From Nocardia abscessus NBRC 100374 (GTDB lineage: Bacteria > Actinomycetota > Actinomycetes > Mycobacteriales > Mycobacteriaceae): a stretch of DNA of 64,000 nt. This document shows, piece by piece, positions 1-8,874 of this stretch. Within the stretch, counting starts at the first letter, position 1, and each line of letters begins with the position of its first letter. The notes below the pieces were generated by a model. The model saw only the letters and a list, made by a program, of their open reading frames with translations, searched no databases and was not told where the DNA came from. The stretch spans positions 62,001 through 126,000 of the forward strand of contig NZ_BAFP01000272.1 in assembly GCF_000308455.1 (NCBI RefSeq). The letters run 5' to 3'. The position numbers were made by a program, and so were the translations under genes.

Positions 1-330
1 GAAGCCAGGATCCGCTGGGGTGGACACGATCTCACCTCGTTCGCCTTCGTCACCAGCGGCGAGACCATGCGCCGCGCCAAGCCACGGCTCGATTTCTATC
101 GCGAATTGCTCGATCGGCTGGGCGCGGCGGCGGGTGACTGCGTGATGGTCGGCAACGACCCGGCCGACGACGGACCCGCGGCGCAACTGGGGATCCCCGT
201 GTTCCTGCTGGGCGCGCGGACAACCGATATTCCACCCACTGTGGCCCGGACCGGACTGATCACGACCGGAGACCACCGCGCACTACGCCGATGGCTCGGC
301 ATCGAGGAGGATCTGTGCTCGTCGTCCTGA
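1..330 (+). CDS. HAD-family hydrolase, C-terminal part
   Basis: Only the last 109 codons lie in the window; the frame is open from base 1, so the start is upstream. The reading shows the second half of a haloacid-dehalogenase fold: the motif III lysine in RRAKP (near base 80) and the motif IV acidic cluster VGNDPADDGPAA (near bases 148-183) that binds Mg2+. These features predict a cytoplasmic phosphatase or phosphatase-like hydrolase; the substrate cannot be read. The stop at 328-330 lies inside the next gene, whose GTG start is at 315, so the two are translationally coupled. Confidence 0.8.
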   Translation, partial: EARIRWGGHDLTSFAFVTSGETMRRAKPRLDFYRELLDRLGAAAGDCVMVGNDPADDGPAAQLGIPVFLLGARTTDIPPTVARTGLITTGDHRALRRWLGIEEDLCSSS

Positions 331-1256
331 ACCCGCGATCGAACGCGGGCACCGCACTCCGGCGCTGGGAGCCGGTGGAATCCGTGCTGCGCGCTCGGCA
401 CCCGGACCTCTCCGTGGAACTGCCTGCCGACGCACAGCACGCCACCGAGCTCGTGCGCGCAGCCGTTACCCGCCCGAATCCACCGTCCGTGCTGGTCGCC
501 GCCGGTGGCGACGGCATGGTGAACCTGGTGCTGAACGCCCTCATGGACCCCGCCACCGACCGCCCGCGCGCCGTCGGCTCGGCGCTGGGCGCGGTGGGAC
601 TGGGCAGCTCCAACGACTTCCACAAACCGGTGCCCGACAGCGCCCGCGTCGGGTCCGTTCCGGTGCGGATCGACGCAGCGCGCGCTGACCTGGTGGACGT
701 CGGCAAGGCCAGCGTGCTGCTGGCCGACGGCACCCGCGCCGTGCGCTACTTCTTGCTCAACGCCAGTATGGGACTGGTCGCGGCGGGCAATCATTCGTTC
801 AACCAGGCCGCCGGGCTGATCGGCTGGCTCAAGTCGCGCAGCGTGGATGCCGCCATTCTCGCCACGGCGCTGGCCACCATCGCCACTCATCGGCCGCTGC
901 CGGTCGCGGTGCGCGGCGACAATTGGATGCATGCCGCCCCGATCACGAACATCGGCGTGCTCAAGAGCGTGCACTTCGCCGGCGGCATGCACTACGACAC
1001 CGCGGTCACCCGTGCCGACGGCCGGTTCGACGTGAACATCTGGGCCGAAGCGGGCAGGCTGCGGACACTCGGCCTGGTCGCCGGGCTGTACGCCGGGCGA
1101 TTCCGGCGGTCGCGGCTGGCGGTGTGCTATCGGGACGCGGTCGTGGAACTGCGGCCCGACCGTCCGGCGCCACTGGAACTGGACGGCGAGATCACGATGG
1201 TGGAGTCGGCGCGGCTGGAGGTTCTGCCACGGGTGCTGAAGGTGTGTGCCGCATGA
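315..1256 (+). CDS. Diacylglycerol/lipid kinase-family protein
   Basis: A 313-residue protein of the diacylglycerol kinase catalytic family. It opens with VLVVLNPRSN, the nucleotide-binding start of these proteins, and has the family signature AAGGDGMVNLVLNAL about 60 residues in. The C-terminal half is a beta-sandwich ending in LELDGE, as in bacterial lipid kinases. It probably phosphorylates a lipid or sphingoid-like alcohol at the inner membrane face; the substrate is unknown. I chose GTG 315 because GAGGAGG at 304-310 is well placed and the protein then starts exactly at the family N-terminus. It overlaps the HAD gene by 16 bases and the following SDR gene by 4 (ATGA), so all three form one operon. 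Confidence 0.85.
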   Translation: MLVVLNPRSNAGTALRRWEPVESVLRARHPDLSVELPADAQHATELVRAAVTRPNPPSVLVAAGGDGMVNLVLNALMDPATDRPRAVGSALGAVGLGSSNDFHKPVPDSARVGSVPVRIDAARADLVDVGKASVLLADGTRAVRYFLLNASMGLVAAGNHSFNQAAGLIGWLKSRSVDAAILATALATIATHRPLPVAVRGDNWMHAAPITNIGVLKSVHFAGGMHYDTAVTRADGRFDVNIWAEAGRLRTLGLVAGLYAGRFRRSRLAVCYRDAVVELRPDRPAPLELDGEITMVESARLEVLPRVLKVCAA

Positions 1257-2056
1257 CGGTCGTGCTGGTCACCGGAGCCGCCAACGGAATGGGCGCGGCC
1301 ACCGCGGAACATCTTGCCGCGCTGGGATATACGGTCGAAGGATGCGATCGGATGGCGGCGCCGGACATCGCTCAGGTCGACGTGGGTGACGCCGAGGCGG
1401 TGAACCGCTGGGTACAGGACGCGCACAACAGGCACGGCCGGATCGACGCGGTCGTCACGTTCGCGGCATACGGCGTCGTCGGCGCGGTCGAGGAGACCAC
1501 ACCCGAGGAGGCCGCGGCGCTGTACGACATTAACGTGCTCGGCACACACCGCGTGCTGCGAGCAGTGCTGCCACTCCTCCGCGACCAGGGCGAAGGCCGG
1601 GTGATCGTCGTGAGCTCGGGAGCGGGCGCCATCGCCGAGCCGTACGGCGGGTGGTATTCGGCCACCAAGGCGGCCGTGGAACGGATCGGCGAGGCCGCGC
1701 GAATGGAGACGGCTGGGTCCGGCGTGCACGTCTCGGTGCTCATTCCCGGTTGGACGGTCACCCCGATCATCGACACGGCGGTTCATGTGGCTACCCCGAT
1801 CTCGGTGTACGACCACGACCGCGCCGCCGTACTCCACCTGGTGCGCGGCTATCTGGCCGCCGGACAGCCCGCCGCAGCGGTGGCCCGGAAGGTCGCGATG
1901 ATCCTGGCGGCGGACCGGCCACGGCAGTCCTACCTCTGTGGCCGAGACGTCCGCTTGTCCTTCTGGACCCGCAGGCTGGTCCCGGCTCGTGTCTACGAGC
2001 GACTGGTACAGAGGTACTACGGTTTTCGACCGGGCGCTCTCCGGCTTAGGACGTGA
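1253..2056 (+). CDS. Short-chain dehydrogenase/reductase
   Basis: A 267-residue classical SDR oxidoreductase. The N-terminus has the dinucleotide-binding motif TGAANGMG, and the catalytic part has the Ser strand VVSSGAG and the YxxxK pair in WYSATKAAVE. The expected NNAG motif is replaced by FAAYG, a variation. The C-terminal ~50 residues (LSFWTRRLVPARVYERLV) extend past the core fold. ATG 1253 overlaps the preceding kinase stop. The grouping with a HAD phosphatase and a lipid kinase suggests lipid or sugar-lipid metabolism, but the substrate is not inferable. Confidence 0.85.
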   Translation: MTVVLVTGAANGMGAATAEHLAALGYTVEGCDRMAAPDIAQVDVGDAEAVNRWVQDAHNRHGRIDAVVTFAAYGVVGAVEETTPEEAAALYDINVLGTHRVLRAVLPLLRDQGEGRVIVVSSGAGAIAEPYGGWYSATKAAVERIGEAARMETAGSGVHVSVLIPGWTVTPIIDTAVHVATPISVYDHDRAAVLHLVRGYLAAGQPAAAVARKVAMILAADRPRQSYLCGRDVRLSFWTRRLVPARVYERLVQRYYGFRPGALRLRT

Positions 2057-2078
2057 TTCGCCCTAAGCGGCTCCTATC

Positions 2079-2888
2079 GTGCGTCTTGTGACTGAAACAA
2101 CCGAGCATCCTGGTCGTAGCGGCGGCGAGATCACGACAGCGCAGAACCTTCCGGCCGAATTCGTCGAGCGATACCGCCGAGACGGCTACGTCCACATTCC
2201 ACGAGTACTCGATGCGACGGAAGTGGACGAGTTCCTGGCCGAAGCCCGTACCCAATTGCACGAGCAGCCCACGGTCTCCTGGGAGGCACCCGAAGGCGGG
2301 AACGTGATGGATTGGGTCGCCGAACCGGAGAACGCCAGTGCGCAGATGCGAAGGCTCGCATTGCATCCCGAGATCACCGCCATCGCCGAGCGTCTGGCCG
2401 GGCGGTCGCTGCGCATGTTCAAATCCGAACTGCTGCGCAAGCATTCGTCGGGAAGCGCCCCCACACCGTTGCACATCGACGAGCCTGCTTTCCCCATCGC
2501 GGCGGCGCCGGTCACCCTCACCGCCTGGGTGGCGCTGGTCGATGTGCCCGTGGAGCGGGGATGCCTGACGTTCATTCCGGGATCACACCGCTGGCCCGGT
2601 GACACGGTCCCCGCGGACGGTGAGCCGTTCGACGTTCGACCGGAATTGCGGTGGTGGCCCCAAGTGACCGTTCCGCTGCGAGCCGGTGACTGCACTTTCC
2701 ACCACGCTCGGCTGGTCCACTCGGCCGGTGCCAATCATACGGAGGTGACGCGGATTTCCCTGGCATCGGTGTACATCGACGCAGAGGCGGTCTATGACCC
2801 CAACCCGGACTCGTGGTATCAGGACAAGGTGCCCGACCGGGAACCCGGACAAACACTCGTCGGCGACCGGTATCCGCGACTCAGCTGA
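2079..2888 (+). CDS. Phytanoyl-CoA dioxygenase (PhyH) family protein
   Basis: A 269-residue Fe(II)/2-oxoglutarate-dependent oxygenase of the PhyH family. The 2-His-1-carboxylate facial triad is visible: His132-x-Asp134 in LHIDEPAF and His214 in ARLVHSAG, with Arg225 in VTRISLA placed to bind the 2-oxoglutarate carboxylate. The segment GCLTFIPGSH is a strong family signature. It hydroxylates an unknown organic substrate in the cytosol. The start is GTG 2079; GTG 2088 is an alternative that would lose three residues. It lies 22 bases after the SDR and may be co-transcribed. Confidence 0.88.
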   Translation: MRLVTETTEHPGRSGGEITTAQNLPAEFVERYRRDGYVHIPRVLDATEVDEFLAEARTQLHEQPTVSWEAPEGGNVMDWVAEPENASAQMRRLALHPEITAIAERLAGRSLRMFKSELLRKHSSGSAPTPLHIDEPAFPIAAAPVTLTAWVALVDVPVERGCLTFIPGSHRWPGDTVPADGEPFDVRPELRWWPQVTVPLRAGDCTFHHARLVHSAGANHTEVTRISLASVYIDAEAVYDPNPDSWYQDKVPDREPGQTLVGDRYPRLS

Positions 2889-3028
2889 ATCCGAAACCAC
2901 GTCCGGGTGGCCACGCATCCAGCCCGGTGTCGCGGCAGAATGATCGGATGGTTGTGGGGATGGACGGCTCGAGTTCAGCTCGATGCCAACTGATGGTCGG
3001 GCGCGGTCGGTACGCATCGCTGGTGAGA

Positions 3029-4591
3029 ATGCACCGCCGTACCCGAAGCGCAGTCGTCATGGTGGCCGTATGCGCGAGCGCCGTTCTGTCCGCATGCTCC
3101 TCATCGAGTTCGGAGGGGGACTTCACGGCGACCGAAGATCAGCCCTTGGTGATCTCGCTGGACGATCTGCTCGCCCGGACCGGCGGCAGCGCGGCGGTCG
3201 GGATCGCCGATCCGCAGCACGGCACGATCACCCGGCGCACCGACGGTGCGGTGGTGTACACGCCGGCGGCCGGGTACACCGGGACCGACAGCGTCACCGT
3301 GACCACCACCGACGCCGTCAAGCTGTTCACCACCGATATTCCACCGCTCGGTGACTTCGGCGGGGTGAGCTTGCAGGGCAGTGGGTACGGGTCGGCGTTC
3401 ACCCCGGTGCCCGGATCGACCGACGAGTTCTACGGTCTGACCGACCGTGGGCCGAATGTGGACGGCAAGGGCAAGAACGAGAAGATCACGCCCGTACCGT
3501 CTTTTACGCCCGCCATCGCCAAGTTCAAGCTGGTCGGCACGAAGGCGGTGCTGGAAAGCGCCATTCCCCTGAAGGATTCGGCGGGACGGCCGTTCAACGG
3601 CCTGGTCGACACCTCCGCAAGCACCGGCGAGACCATCCGCGCCCTCGACGGCGCCATCCTGCCGCCCACCGATCACGGCATCGACAGCGAGGGCCTGGTG
3701 GCGATGCCCGACGGAAGCTTCTGGGTGTCCGACGAGTATGGGCCGTTCATCGTGCACTTCGATGCCAACGGCACCGAGCTGGAGCGGCTGGCGCCGGGCC
3801 GCGGCCTGCCCAACGAGTTTTCGTTGCGCACCCCCAACCAGGGGATGGAGGGGCTCACCGTCACGCCGGACGGCAACACGCTGGTCGGCATCGTGCAGAG
3901 CGCACTGAGCGAGCCGGGTGTCGCGTCGGCTCGTGAGGTGCCCATGACGCGAATCGTCACCGTGGATCTGAAGACCCGGGATGTCGAAGAATTCGTGTAT
4001 CCGCTCGAGGATCCGAAGCAGAAGCTCGCGGTCTCCGAGATCACCGCGCTGAGCAACACCACCTTCCTGGTCGATGAGCGCGACGGCAACAAAGCGCCCA
4101 GGGCGAACAAGAAACTCTGGACCATCGACATCACCGGCGCCACCGATGTCGGCCCGCGGGCGAAGGTCCAGGGCGCGCAATATGATCCGGAGTTGGGCCT
4201 GCTGGTGGACGGCAAGCCATTGGAACTCCTCGTCGGCGCCGTGCCCACCGCCGACGGCGTCGCCACGCTCCGGAAGGCGGGCATCGTCCCCGTCGCCAAG
4301 AAGTCCAACCTGGACCTCGGCGGCCTGCTGGACGGCCTCGACGCCGGCGGCAAGTTCTTCGGCCACGACAAGATCGAGGGAGTCGCCACCCGCGACGGCG
4401 GCAGGACCCTCTACATCGCCGACGACAGCGACTTCGGCATCGATGCCGCCACCGGCGACCAGCCGCCATTCGGGCTGAAGGCCAAGCTCCTCGCCAACGG
4501 CATGCAGGACTCGGGTGAGGTGCTGATGGTCGACACCACCAAGCTGCCCGCCGAGACGCAGACGAAGACGATCACCATCACCGTGAAGTAG
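3029..4591 (+). CDS. Phytase-like esterase-activity lipoprotein
   Basis: A 520-residue exported lipoprotein of the 'esterase-like activity of phytase' family. The N-terminus has basic residues, a hydrophobic stretch and a lipobox LSAC with the acylated Cys at residue 23, followed by a Ser-rich linker. A short Ig-like or cadherin-like segment (PAAGYTGTDSVTVTTTDAV) precedes the main beta-propeller-like domain with FYGLTDRGPN and DSEGLVAMPDGSFWVSDEYGPF, which are family hallmarks with conserved acidic residues. It is expected on the outer face of the membrane; the true substrate is uncertain. GTG 3023 is an alternative start two codons upstream; longer starts would place unlikely sequence before the signal peptide. 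Confidence 0.85.
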   Translation: MHRRTRSAVVMVAVCASAVLSACSSSSSEGDFTATEDQPLVISLDDLLARTGGSAAVGIADPQHGTITRRTDGAVVYTPAAGYTGTDSVTVTTTDAVKLFTTDIPPLGDFGGVSLQGSGYGSAFTPVPGSTDEFYGLTDRGPNVDGKGKNEKITPVPSFTPAIAKFKLVGTKAVLESAIPLKDSAGRPFNGLVDTSASTGETIRALDGAILPPTDHGIDSEGLVAMPDGSFWVSDEYGPFIVHFDANGTELERLAPGRGLPNEFSLRTPNQGMEGLTVTPDGNTLVGIVQSALSEPGVASAREVPMTRIVTVDLKTRDVEEFVYPLEDPKQKLAVSEITALSNTTFLVDERDGNKAPRANKKLWTIDITGATDVGPRAKVQGAQYDPELGLLVDGKPLELLVGAVPTADGVATLRKAGIVPVAKKSNLDLGGLLDGLDAGGKFFGHDKIEGVATRDGGRTLYIADDSDFGIDAATGDQPPFGLKAKLLANGMQDSGEVLMVDTTKLPAETQTKTITITVK

Positions 4592-4683
4592 GTCCCACCA
4601 GGCGGCAAGAACATACGGTGCCCGGCACCGGCTTTCCTCCTATGGTTATGGCCGACGGGCCGGTCCGTCGAGAGGAGTTGCCG

Positions 4684-5952
4684 ATGGATGCCGAACACTT
4701 CCTGCCGTTCCGCAAGAGCGCGGTGATCTCTCTGTGTGCCGATGAACTCCCCGCCGCGGAACGCGAGTCGTTTGTGGAGTTCGCGCGTCTGCTGGCGGCA
4801 GTGGTGCACTACGAGTTCCATGTGCGCGGTGAGGCTGCACTCGATGCCTATCAGCTGGTCGATCCCGCGGACGACGAGCGGACGGTCCGTGCCGCTACGG
4901 CCGAGCGCCGGGCGGCGGCGCGGGCGAGGGTGGAAGGTGAGCTGGTCGCGCTGGCCGAGGCGGCGGATTTCACGCGTATCGATGCCGCTGAGATCGAGCG
5001 CGCGTTCGCCGAGCACTCCCTGGTGAAGCTGCGCTTGGAGGTCGACCAGGAAGACATCGATACCGCGATGTTCTTCCGGCGCGGGGTGTCGCAGCGCACC
5101 GAACAGGTGCGGTGGCTGTTCGGTTTGCGGCGGCGCAGCATCGAATTCACCAGCTACGGCAAGGTTTTGGTGTACATCGCATTCACCGAGCGTCCGGAGG
5201 CGGTCGCGGATCGGCCCAACGGCGGTGTGCTGCTGAAGCTGTTCCAGAACGTCCCGAAGAACGACCTCGAGATGCTGTATCCGAGCGTTCGGGTGCGGAT
5301 GCGGCCACTGGACAAGCTGCTGATCGGGGTCCCCGCGGTGGTCTCCGGAATCGTCGTGGTCGTCACCAAGCTGGTCGCCTCATTGGGGCCGCTGGTACTG
5401 ATGCTGGCGTTCTGGATCGGGCTGCGCGAGGAATCCGTACGGCTGGATCAGGCCACGCTGATCACCCTCGGCGCCGGGTTGGCCGCCTTCGGCGGTTACC
5501 TGGTGCGGCAGTTCTCCAAGTTCAAAAATCGCAAGATCAAGTTGATGAAGACGCTGTCGGAACACCTCTACTTCCGCAATCTCGACAACGATGCGGGAGT
5601 GTTCCACCATCTACTCGGTGCCGCCGAGGAATCCGAGGTGAAGGAAGCCGTGCTGGCCTACCACTTCTTGCGCACGGCCGACCGCCCGCTCACCGCCGCC
5701 GAACTCGATCAACGAGTGGAGGACTGGTTCGGCCGACAGTGGGGGACCACCTTCGACTTCCAGACCCGCGACGGGCTTCGCAGACTCCGGGAATGGGAAC
5801 TTCTCATCGAGCACGAACAAGGCACACTCGGCGCGCTGCCGCTCGACGAGGCGAAACAGCGGCTGGACTCTCACTGGGACAACCTGTTTCGTCTCCGACC
5901 ACAGGCAGACCACATCGCGACTGCGCGCCGGACGGCGGTGACATCCGGCTGA
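4684..5952 (+). CDS. DUF3754 (TMEM143-like) membrane protein
   Basis: A 422-residue protein matching the DUF3754/TMEM143 family. The N-terminal ~200 residues are soluble and charged with the signature FFRRGVSQRTEQV. Two hydrophobic hairpins follow, at about residues 212-246 and 258-275, then RQFSKFKNRKIK, then a soluble C-terminal part. The family is found in bacteria, plants and mitochondria and has no settled biochemical role. ATG 4684 is preferred because GAGAGGAG lies just upstream and the protein begins at the conserved FLPFRKS. The downstream neighbour is convergent. Confidence 0.82.
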   Translation: MDAEHFLPFRKSAVISLCADELPAAERESFVEFARLLAAVVHYEFHVRGEAALDAYQLVDPADDERTVRAATAERRAAARARVEGELVALAEAADFTRIDAAEIERAFAEHSLVKLRLEVDQEDIDTAMFFRRGVSQRTEQVRWLFGLRRRSIEFTSYGKVLVYIAFTERPEAVADRPNGGVLLKLFQNVPKNDLEMLYPSVRVRMRPLDKLLIGVPAVVSGIVVVVTKLVASLGPLVLMLAFWIGLREESVRLDQATLITLGAGLAAFGGYLVRQFSKFKNRKIKLMKTLSEHLYFRNLDNDAGVFHHLLGAAEESEVKEAVLAYHFLRTADRPLTAAELDQRVEDWFGRQWGTTFDFQTRDGLRRLREWELLIEHEQGTLGALPLDEAKQRLDSHWDNLFRLRPQADHIATARRTAVTSG

Positions 5953-5983
5953 AGCGGGCGCCCTGATCCGCGGCACACCGGGT

Positions 5984-6997
5984 TCAGTGCTCGGACCGCT
6001 CTTCGATCACACCCGCGAGGGCCGACGCGATGAGAGCGACAGCCCGATCGTCGTCGTGGGCCAATTGCCGCAGGACGCCCAGCGCGATGGTTCCCGGCAT
6101 CTCGGCGAAGGCCTGGGCCAGGCGTATCCGCACTGTGGAGTCCGCCGCATGTGCGGCGAGTTCATCGACCAGCGCACTCATGATCCGGTCCGCGAGCTCG
6201 GCGTCCAGTGCCAATGTTCCGAGGACCTCGGCCGCCTCGACGTCGCAGGTCCCCTCGACCACCATGCCGACGAGTGTCGGCACGGCTGCGGTCGCGCCGC
6301 GCTTACCCAACGCCAGACCAGCATGCCCGCGCACCGTCGGGTCGGAGTCTCCGAGTGCGTCCGCGAGCAACGCGGTCGCTTCGTCACCGGGCATCTCGGC
6401 GATCGCCAGGACGGCGCGCCGCCGGATGTCGACGTTCTCCGAGCGCAGGCCGGACGCCACGCTCGCCACACCGTCACCGCCTGCCCGCGCGAGGGCCCAC
6501 CGTAGAGCACCGGCGACATTCGGATCCGATTCGGCGAGGACCGCCCCAGCCAGCAGCTCGAGGGGAACCGGCACGTCCTCGGCCGGGGCCAGGACGGTTT
6601 GCTGCCGGCGCGCAGCATCGGGCGAGTTGAGCCCGTGCAGCAGCTCGACGATGCGCAGCACGTCCTGCCAGCCGGAGGGCGCCGAGGCATCGACCGTACG
6701 GAGTCGCTCGAGTAGCTCCTGCTCCCGATTCAGTCGCTCTTCGGTGCGTCGGATGAGGTCACCGACCAGTGCGGACGGCGTGAAGGCGGGATCCTCCAGA
6801 GCGCGTCCGATCTGTCGCAGCGACAATCCCAGGGACCGTAGGCATTCCACGTGGAAGATCCGGCGAATGTCCTCGGCGGAGTACTCGCGGTAGCCACCCA
6901 CGGTACGGCCTGTCGGCCGCACCAGTCCGAGGTTGTCGTAGTGCCTGAGCATCCGGGTGCTCACCCCCGAGCGGCGTGCCACCTCACCGATCAGCAC
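5984..6997 (-). CDS. MerR-family regulator with HEAT-repeat C-terminus
   Basis: A 337-residue regulator. Residues 1-70 form a MerR winged helix (IGEVARRSGVSTRMLRHYD, then GYREYS and the LxSLGLSLRQIG helix), followed by a coiled coil (LIRRTEERLNREQELLERL). Instead of a short effector pocket, the C-terminal ~200 residues are HEAT-like helical repeats (RRRAVLAIAEMPGD, VRGHAGLALGKRGATAAVP). The start is GTG 6997, giving VLIGEVARRSG at the family N-terminus; it overlaps the stop of the upstream HEAT-repeat gene by 7 bases, so the two are coupled. It probably controls its own operon through the dyad at 7695-7717. The ligand is unknown. Confidence 0.88.
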   Translation of the reverse strand: MLIGEVARRSGVSTRMLRHYDNLGLVRPTGRTVGGYREYSAEDIRRIFHVECLRSLGLSLRQIGRALEDPAFTPSALVGDLIRRTEERLNREQELLERLRTVDASAPSGWQDVLRIVELLHGLNSPDAARRQQTVLAPAEDVPVPLELLAGAVLAESDPNVAGALRWALARAGGDGVASVASGLRSENVDIRRRAVLAIAEMPGDEATALLADALGDSDPTVRGHAGLALGKRGATAAVPTLVGMVVEGTCDVEAAEVLGTLALDAELADRIMSALVDELAAHAADSTVRIRLAQAFAEMPGTIALGVLRQLAHDDDRAVALIASALAGVIEERSEH

Positions 6998-7686
6998 GCT
7001 GTTCCCTCGACCCGTTCCGGGCCCAGCGCGACGATCCGCTTCGCCTCGTCGACGGCTGGGTCGAAACCGGCATCCGGGTCGTGCAGAAGCCGCTGGGTAG
7101 CGCGGGCATGCGCACGCACCGTCGGGTCCAGGCTCGCCAGTCCCGTCCGCAGGACAGGCTCGATCCCGTCGCCGAGTGCGACGAGCGCTCGGCTGAGACT
7201 CAGTTGCACAACTCGGTCGCCGCGACCGAGTTGTGCGGCCAGTTCCGCGGCCAGCCATTTCTGTTCCTCGGCGGGCACGAGGACGACGGCAGCACGCCAT
7301 GCGCTGCGCGCGACCTCGTCGTCGGCGTCGTGCAGCAACGACCGCGTGATCGCGGGCCACGCAGTCGCGTCCCCGATCTTGGACAGCGTATGCAACGCCT
7401 GGCTCCGGGCCTGAGCGCGCTCGGAACGGAGCTCCGCACGAAGTATGGGCACCGTGATCTCCGACGGGAAACGAGTCAACGCCCATGTGAGCATGTCGCG
7501 CACGAAAAAGTCCGGCTCGATCGCGCACCGTGCTACGAGGGTATCGATGAGCCCGGGCTCGGGGTGCGTACCAGCGGCCAGAGCCGCCTGGAGCCGCGTC
7601 GACGAGTTTCCGGCGCCCAACGCGTCGAGCAGGCGCGTGTCCGGTGAATTCCTGTGTGGCGAGTTGATGGGGACCACCTCCTGCAC
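6991..7686 (-). CDS. HEAT-repeat protein partnered with MerR regulator
   Basis: A 231-residue alpha-helical protein made almost wholly of HEAT/Armadillo-type repeats (for example ARSQALHTLSKIGDATAWPAI and ARSAWRAAVVLVPAEE). It has no signal peptide, membrane segment or enzyme motif, so it is likely a cytoplasmic interaction scaffold. It is the first gene of a two-gene operon with the MerR/HEAT regulator, whose repeats it resembles; the pair may share an ancestor or bind each other. The start is uncertain: GTG 7686 is the first in-frame codon, but an AGGAGG sequence lies just downstream of it and the predicted promoter leaves almost no leader. Confidence 0.75.
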   Translation of the reverse strand: MQEVVPINSPHRNSPDTRLLDALGAGNSSTRLQAALAAGTHPEPGLIDTLVARCAIEPDFFVRDMLTWALTRFPSEITVPILRAELRSERAQARSQALHTLSKIGDATAWPAITRSLLHDADDEVARSAWRAAVVLVPAEEQKWLAAELAAQLGRGDRVVQLSLSRALVALGDGIEPVLRTGLASLDPTVRAHARATQRLLHDPDAGFDPAVDEAKRIVALGPERVEGTAC

Positions 7687-7694
7687 TCAGTGAA

Positions 7695-7717
7695 GACCTT
7701 GTCACGGTGTCAACGTC
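7695..7717 (-). promoter_or_regulatory. MerR-type operator/promoter of the HEAT-MerR operon
   Basis: On the minus strand a near-perfect 23-bp dyad (GACGTTGACACCGTGACAAGGTC, two mismatched pairs) sits between a TTGACG -35 (7719-7714) and a TTCACT -10-like element (7694-7689). The spacer is 19 bp, the over-long spacing typical of MerR-activated promoters. The transcript would start within a few bases of the HEAT gene start. Confidence 0.7.
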
Positions 7718-7851
7718 AAGTCGCGATTCCGGGGGCGTCCGCCACCGCCAACGCCCCCGTGCCGGGGCGGTATGCCACCGCGAGCACCGCCACCAGACGC
7801 GCGCCGATCGGTGCGCGGCCTTGTGTGCGCAAGGGCACGGTGATCCGCGGG

Positions 7852-8616
7852 TCATTCGGCCGGTACGGTATCCGGCGCGACCGCAGGGGAGCGCAGAGCG
7901 GCCACTTCGGCGCGCAGGGCTCTGATCTCGGCGACGAGTTCGGTGAGCTCCCGGTCGGTATTCTCCACATTCGCCTCGACACTCTTCAGCTGATCCATCA
8001 CCCAGCTGGTAGTGGTGCCGATCGCGAAACTGATCAGGCCGATGCCCAAGGTCATCAGGATCAACGAGATCAAACGACCTTCGGTCGTCACCGGATACAC
8101 ATCGCCGTAGCCGACGGTGGTCACCGACACCATCGACCACCACAGCGCGTCACCGAAATTGTGGATCTTGCTGTCGGTCGCCCCGTACTCGGCGTCGAAG
8201 AAGGCCAGACTGCACAGCAGCAGCAGGAGTATCGAACTGGCTCCGACGAACACCGCGAGCCTGGCTCTGGTGGTCGTGTTCCGGTTCAACGTGCCGATCA
8301 CGAGCATGGCGGCCCGCAGCAGCCGCAACGGGCGAAGCGGTGGCAGCACCACGATCAGCAGGTCGACCGGATGGGTGCGCAGGAACCGCGACCGATTGCC
8401 GGACAGCCACCACCGCACCGCGAAGTCCAGCGCGAACGCCGCCCAGATCACCACGTCGACCCGGGTGAGCCAGGCGTCGAGACGAGGTGAGGCACCGGTA
8501 TCGAGCACCTGCCAGGCGTAGACGCCGAGGAACGCGACGGCCAGCATCATCAGCGGAATGCCGGTCCTCCGCTCCCAGGACTGTCTGCGGGTGAACTCGG
8601 AATGTGTTTCGGGCAT
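7852..8616 (-). CDS. Voltage-gated-type potassium channel
   Basis: A 254-residue ion channel. After a short N-terminal cytoplasmic piece come hydrophobic segments from MMLAVAFLGVYAW onward, an arginine-containing S4-like segment (PLRPLRLLRAAMLV), a pore helix and the selectivity filter TTVGYGD, and a last inner helix (LGIGLISFAIGTTTSWV). The C-terminus is a coiled coil (TDRELTELVAEIRALRAEVAAL) likely to drive tetramer assembly. It should pass K+ through the cytoplasmic membrane. I chose ATG 8616 (AGGTAG upstream); ATG 8733 would add 39 polar, low-complexity residues. Confidence 0.87.
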   Translation of the reverse strand: MPETHSEFTRRQSWERRTGIPLMMLAVAFLGVYAWQVLDTGASPRLDAWLTRVDVVIWAAFALDFAVRWWLSGNRSRFLRTHPVDLLIVVLPPLRPLRLLRAAMLVIGTLNRNTTTRARLAVFVGASSILLLLLCSLAFFDAEYGATDSKIHNFGDALWWSMVSVTTVGYGDVYPVTTEGRLISLILMTLGIGLISFAIGTTTSWVMDQLKSVEANVENTDRELTELVAEIRALRAEVAALRSPAVAPDTVPAE

Positions 8617-8874
8617 CGAACTACCTGTGTCGCTCGGCTGCGGCGTCGGCGACACCGCAGGTTCGGCCGCTGTGGCTCCCGAAAGAGACCGGCCGTTCTC
8701 CCGCTGATTCTCACACGGAACCGAAGACGCCATGCCGCTCCATGTCGGCACTGCGACGAGGCATGACCCCGACACGCTTTTGGTCGGTTTTCGGATTGTG
8801 AAACCCGGGCGCGAGTGACGGCCGGACGCGGGGGTCCGTTGTCGCCCACGCGCGGGATACCCGGCCAGGCGGAC

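Noticed and set aside
3101..4366. A 421-residue minus-strand open frame opposite the phytase-like gene
   Set aside because: GC-rich antisense shadow with no family motif; the plus strand has a signal peptide and clear domain signatures.
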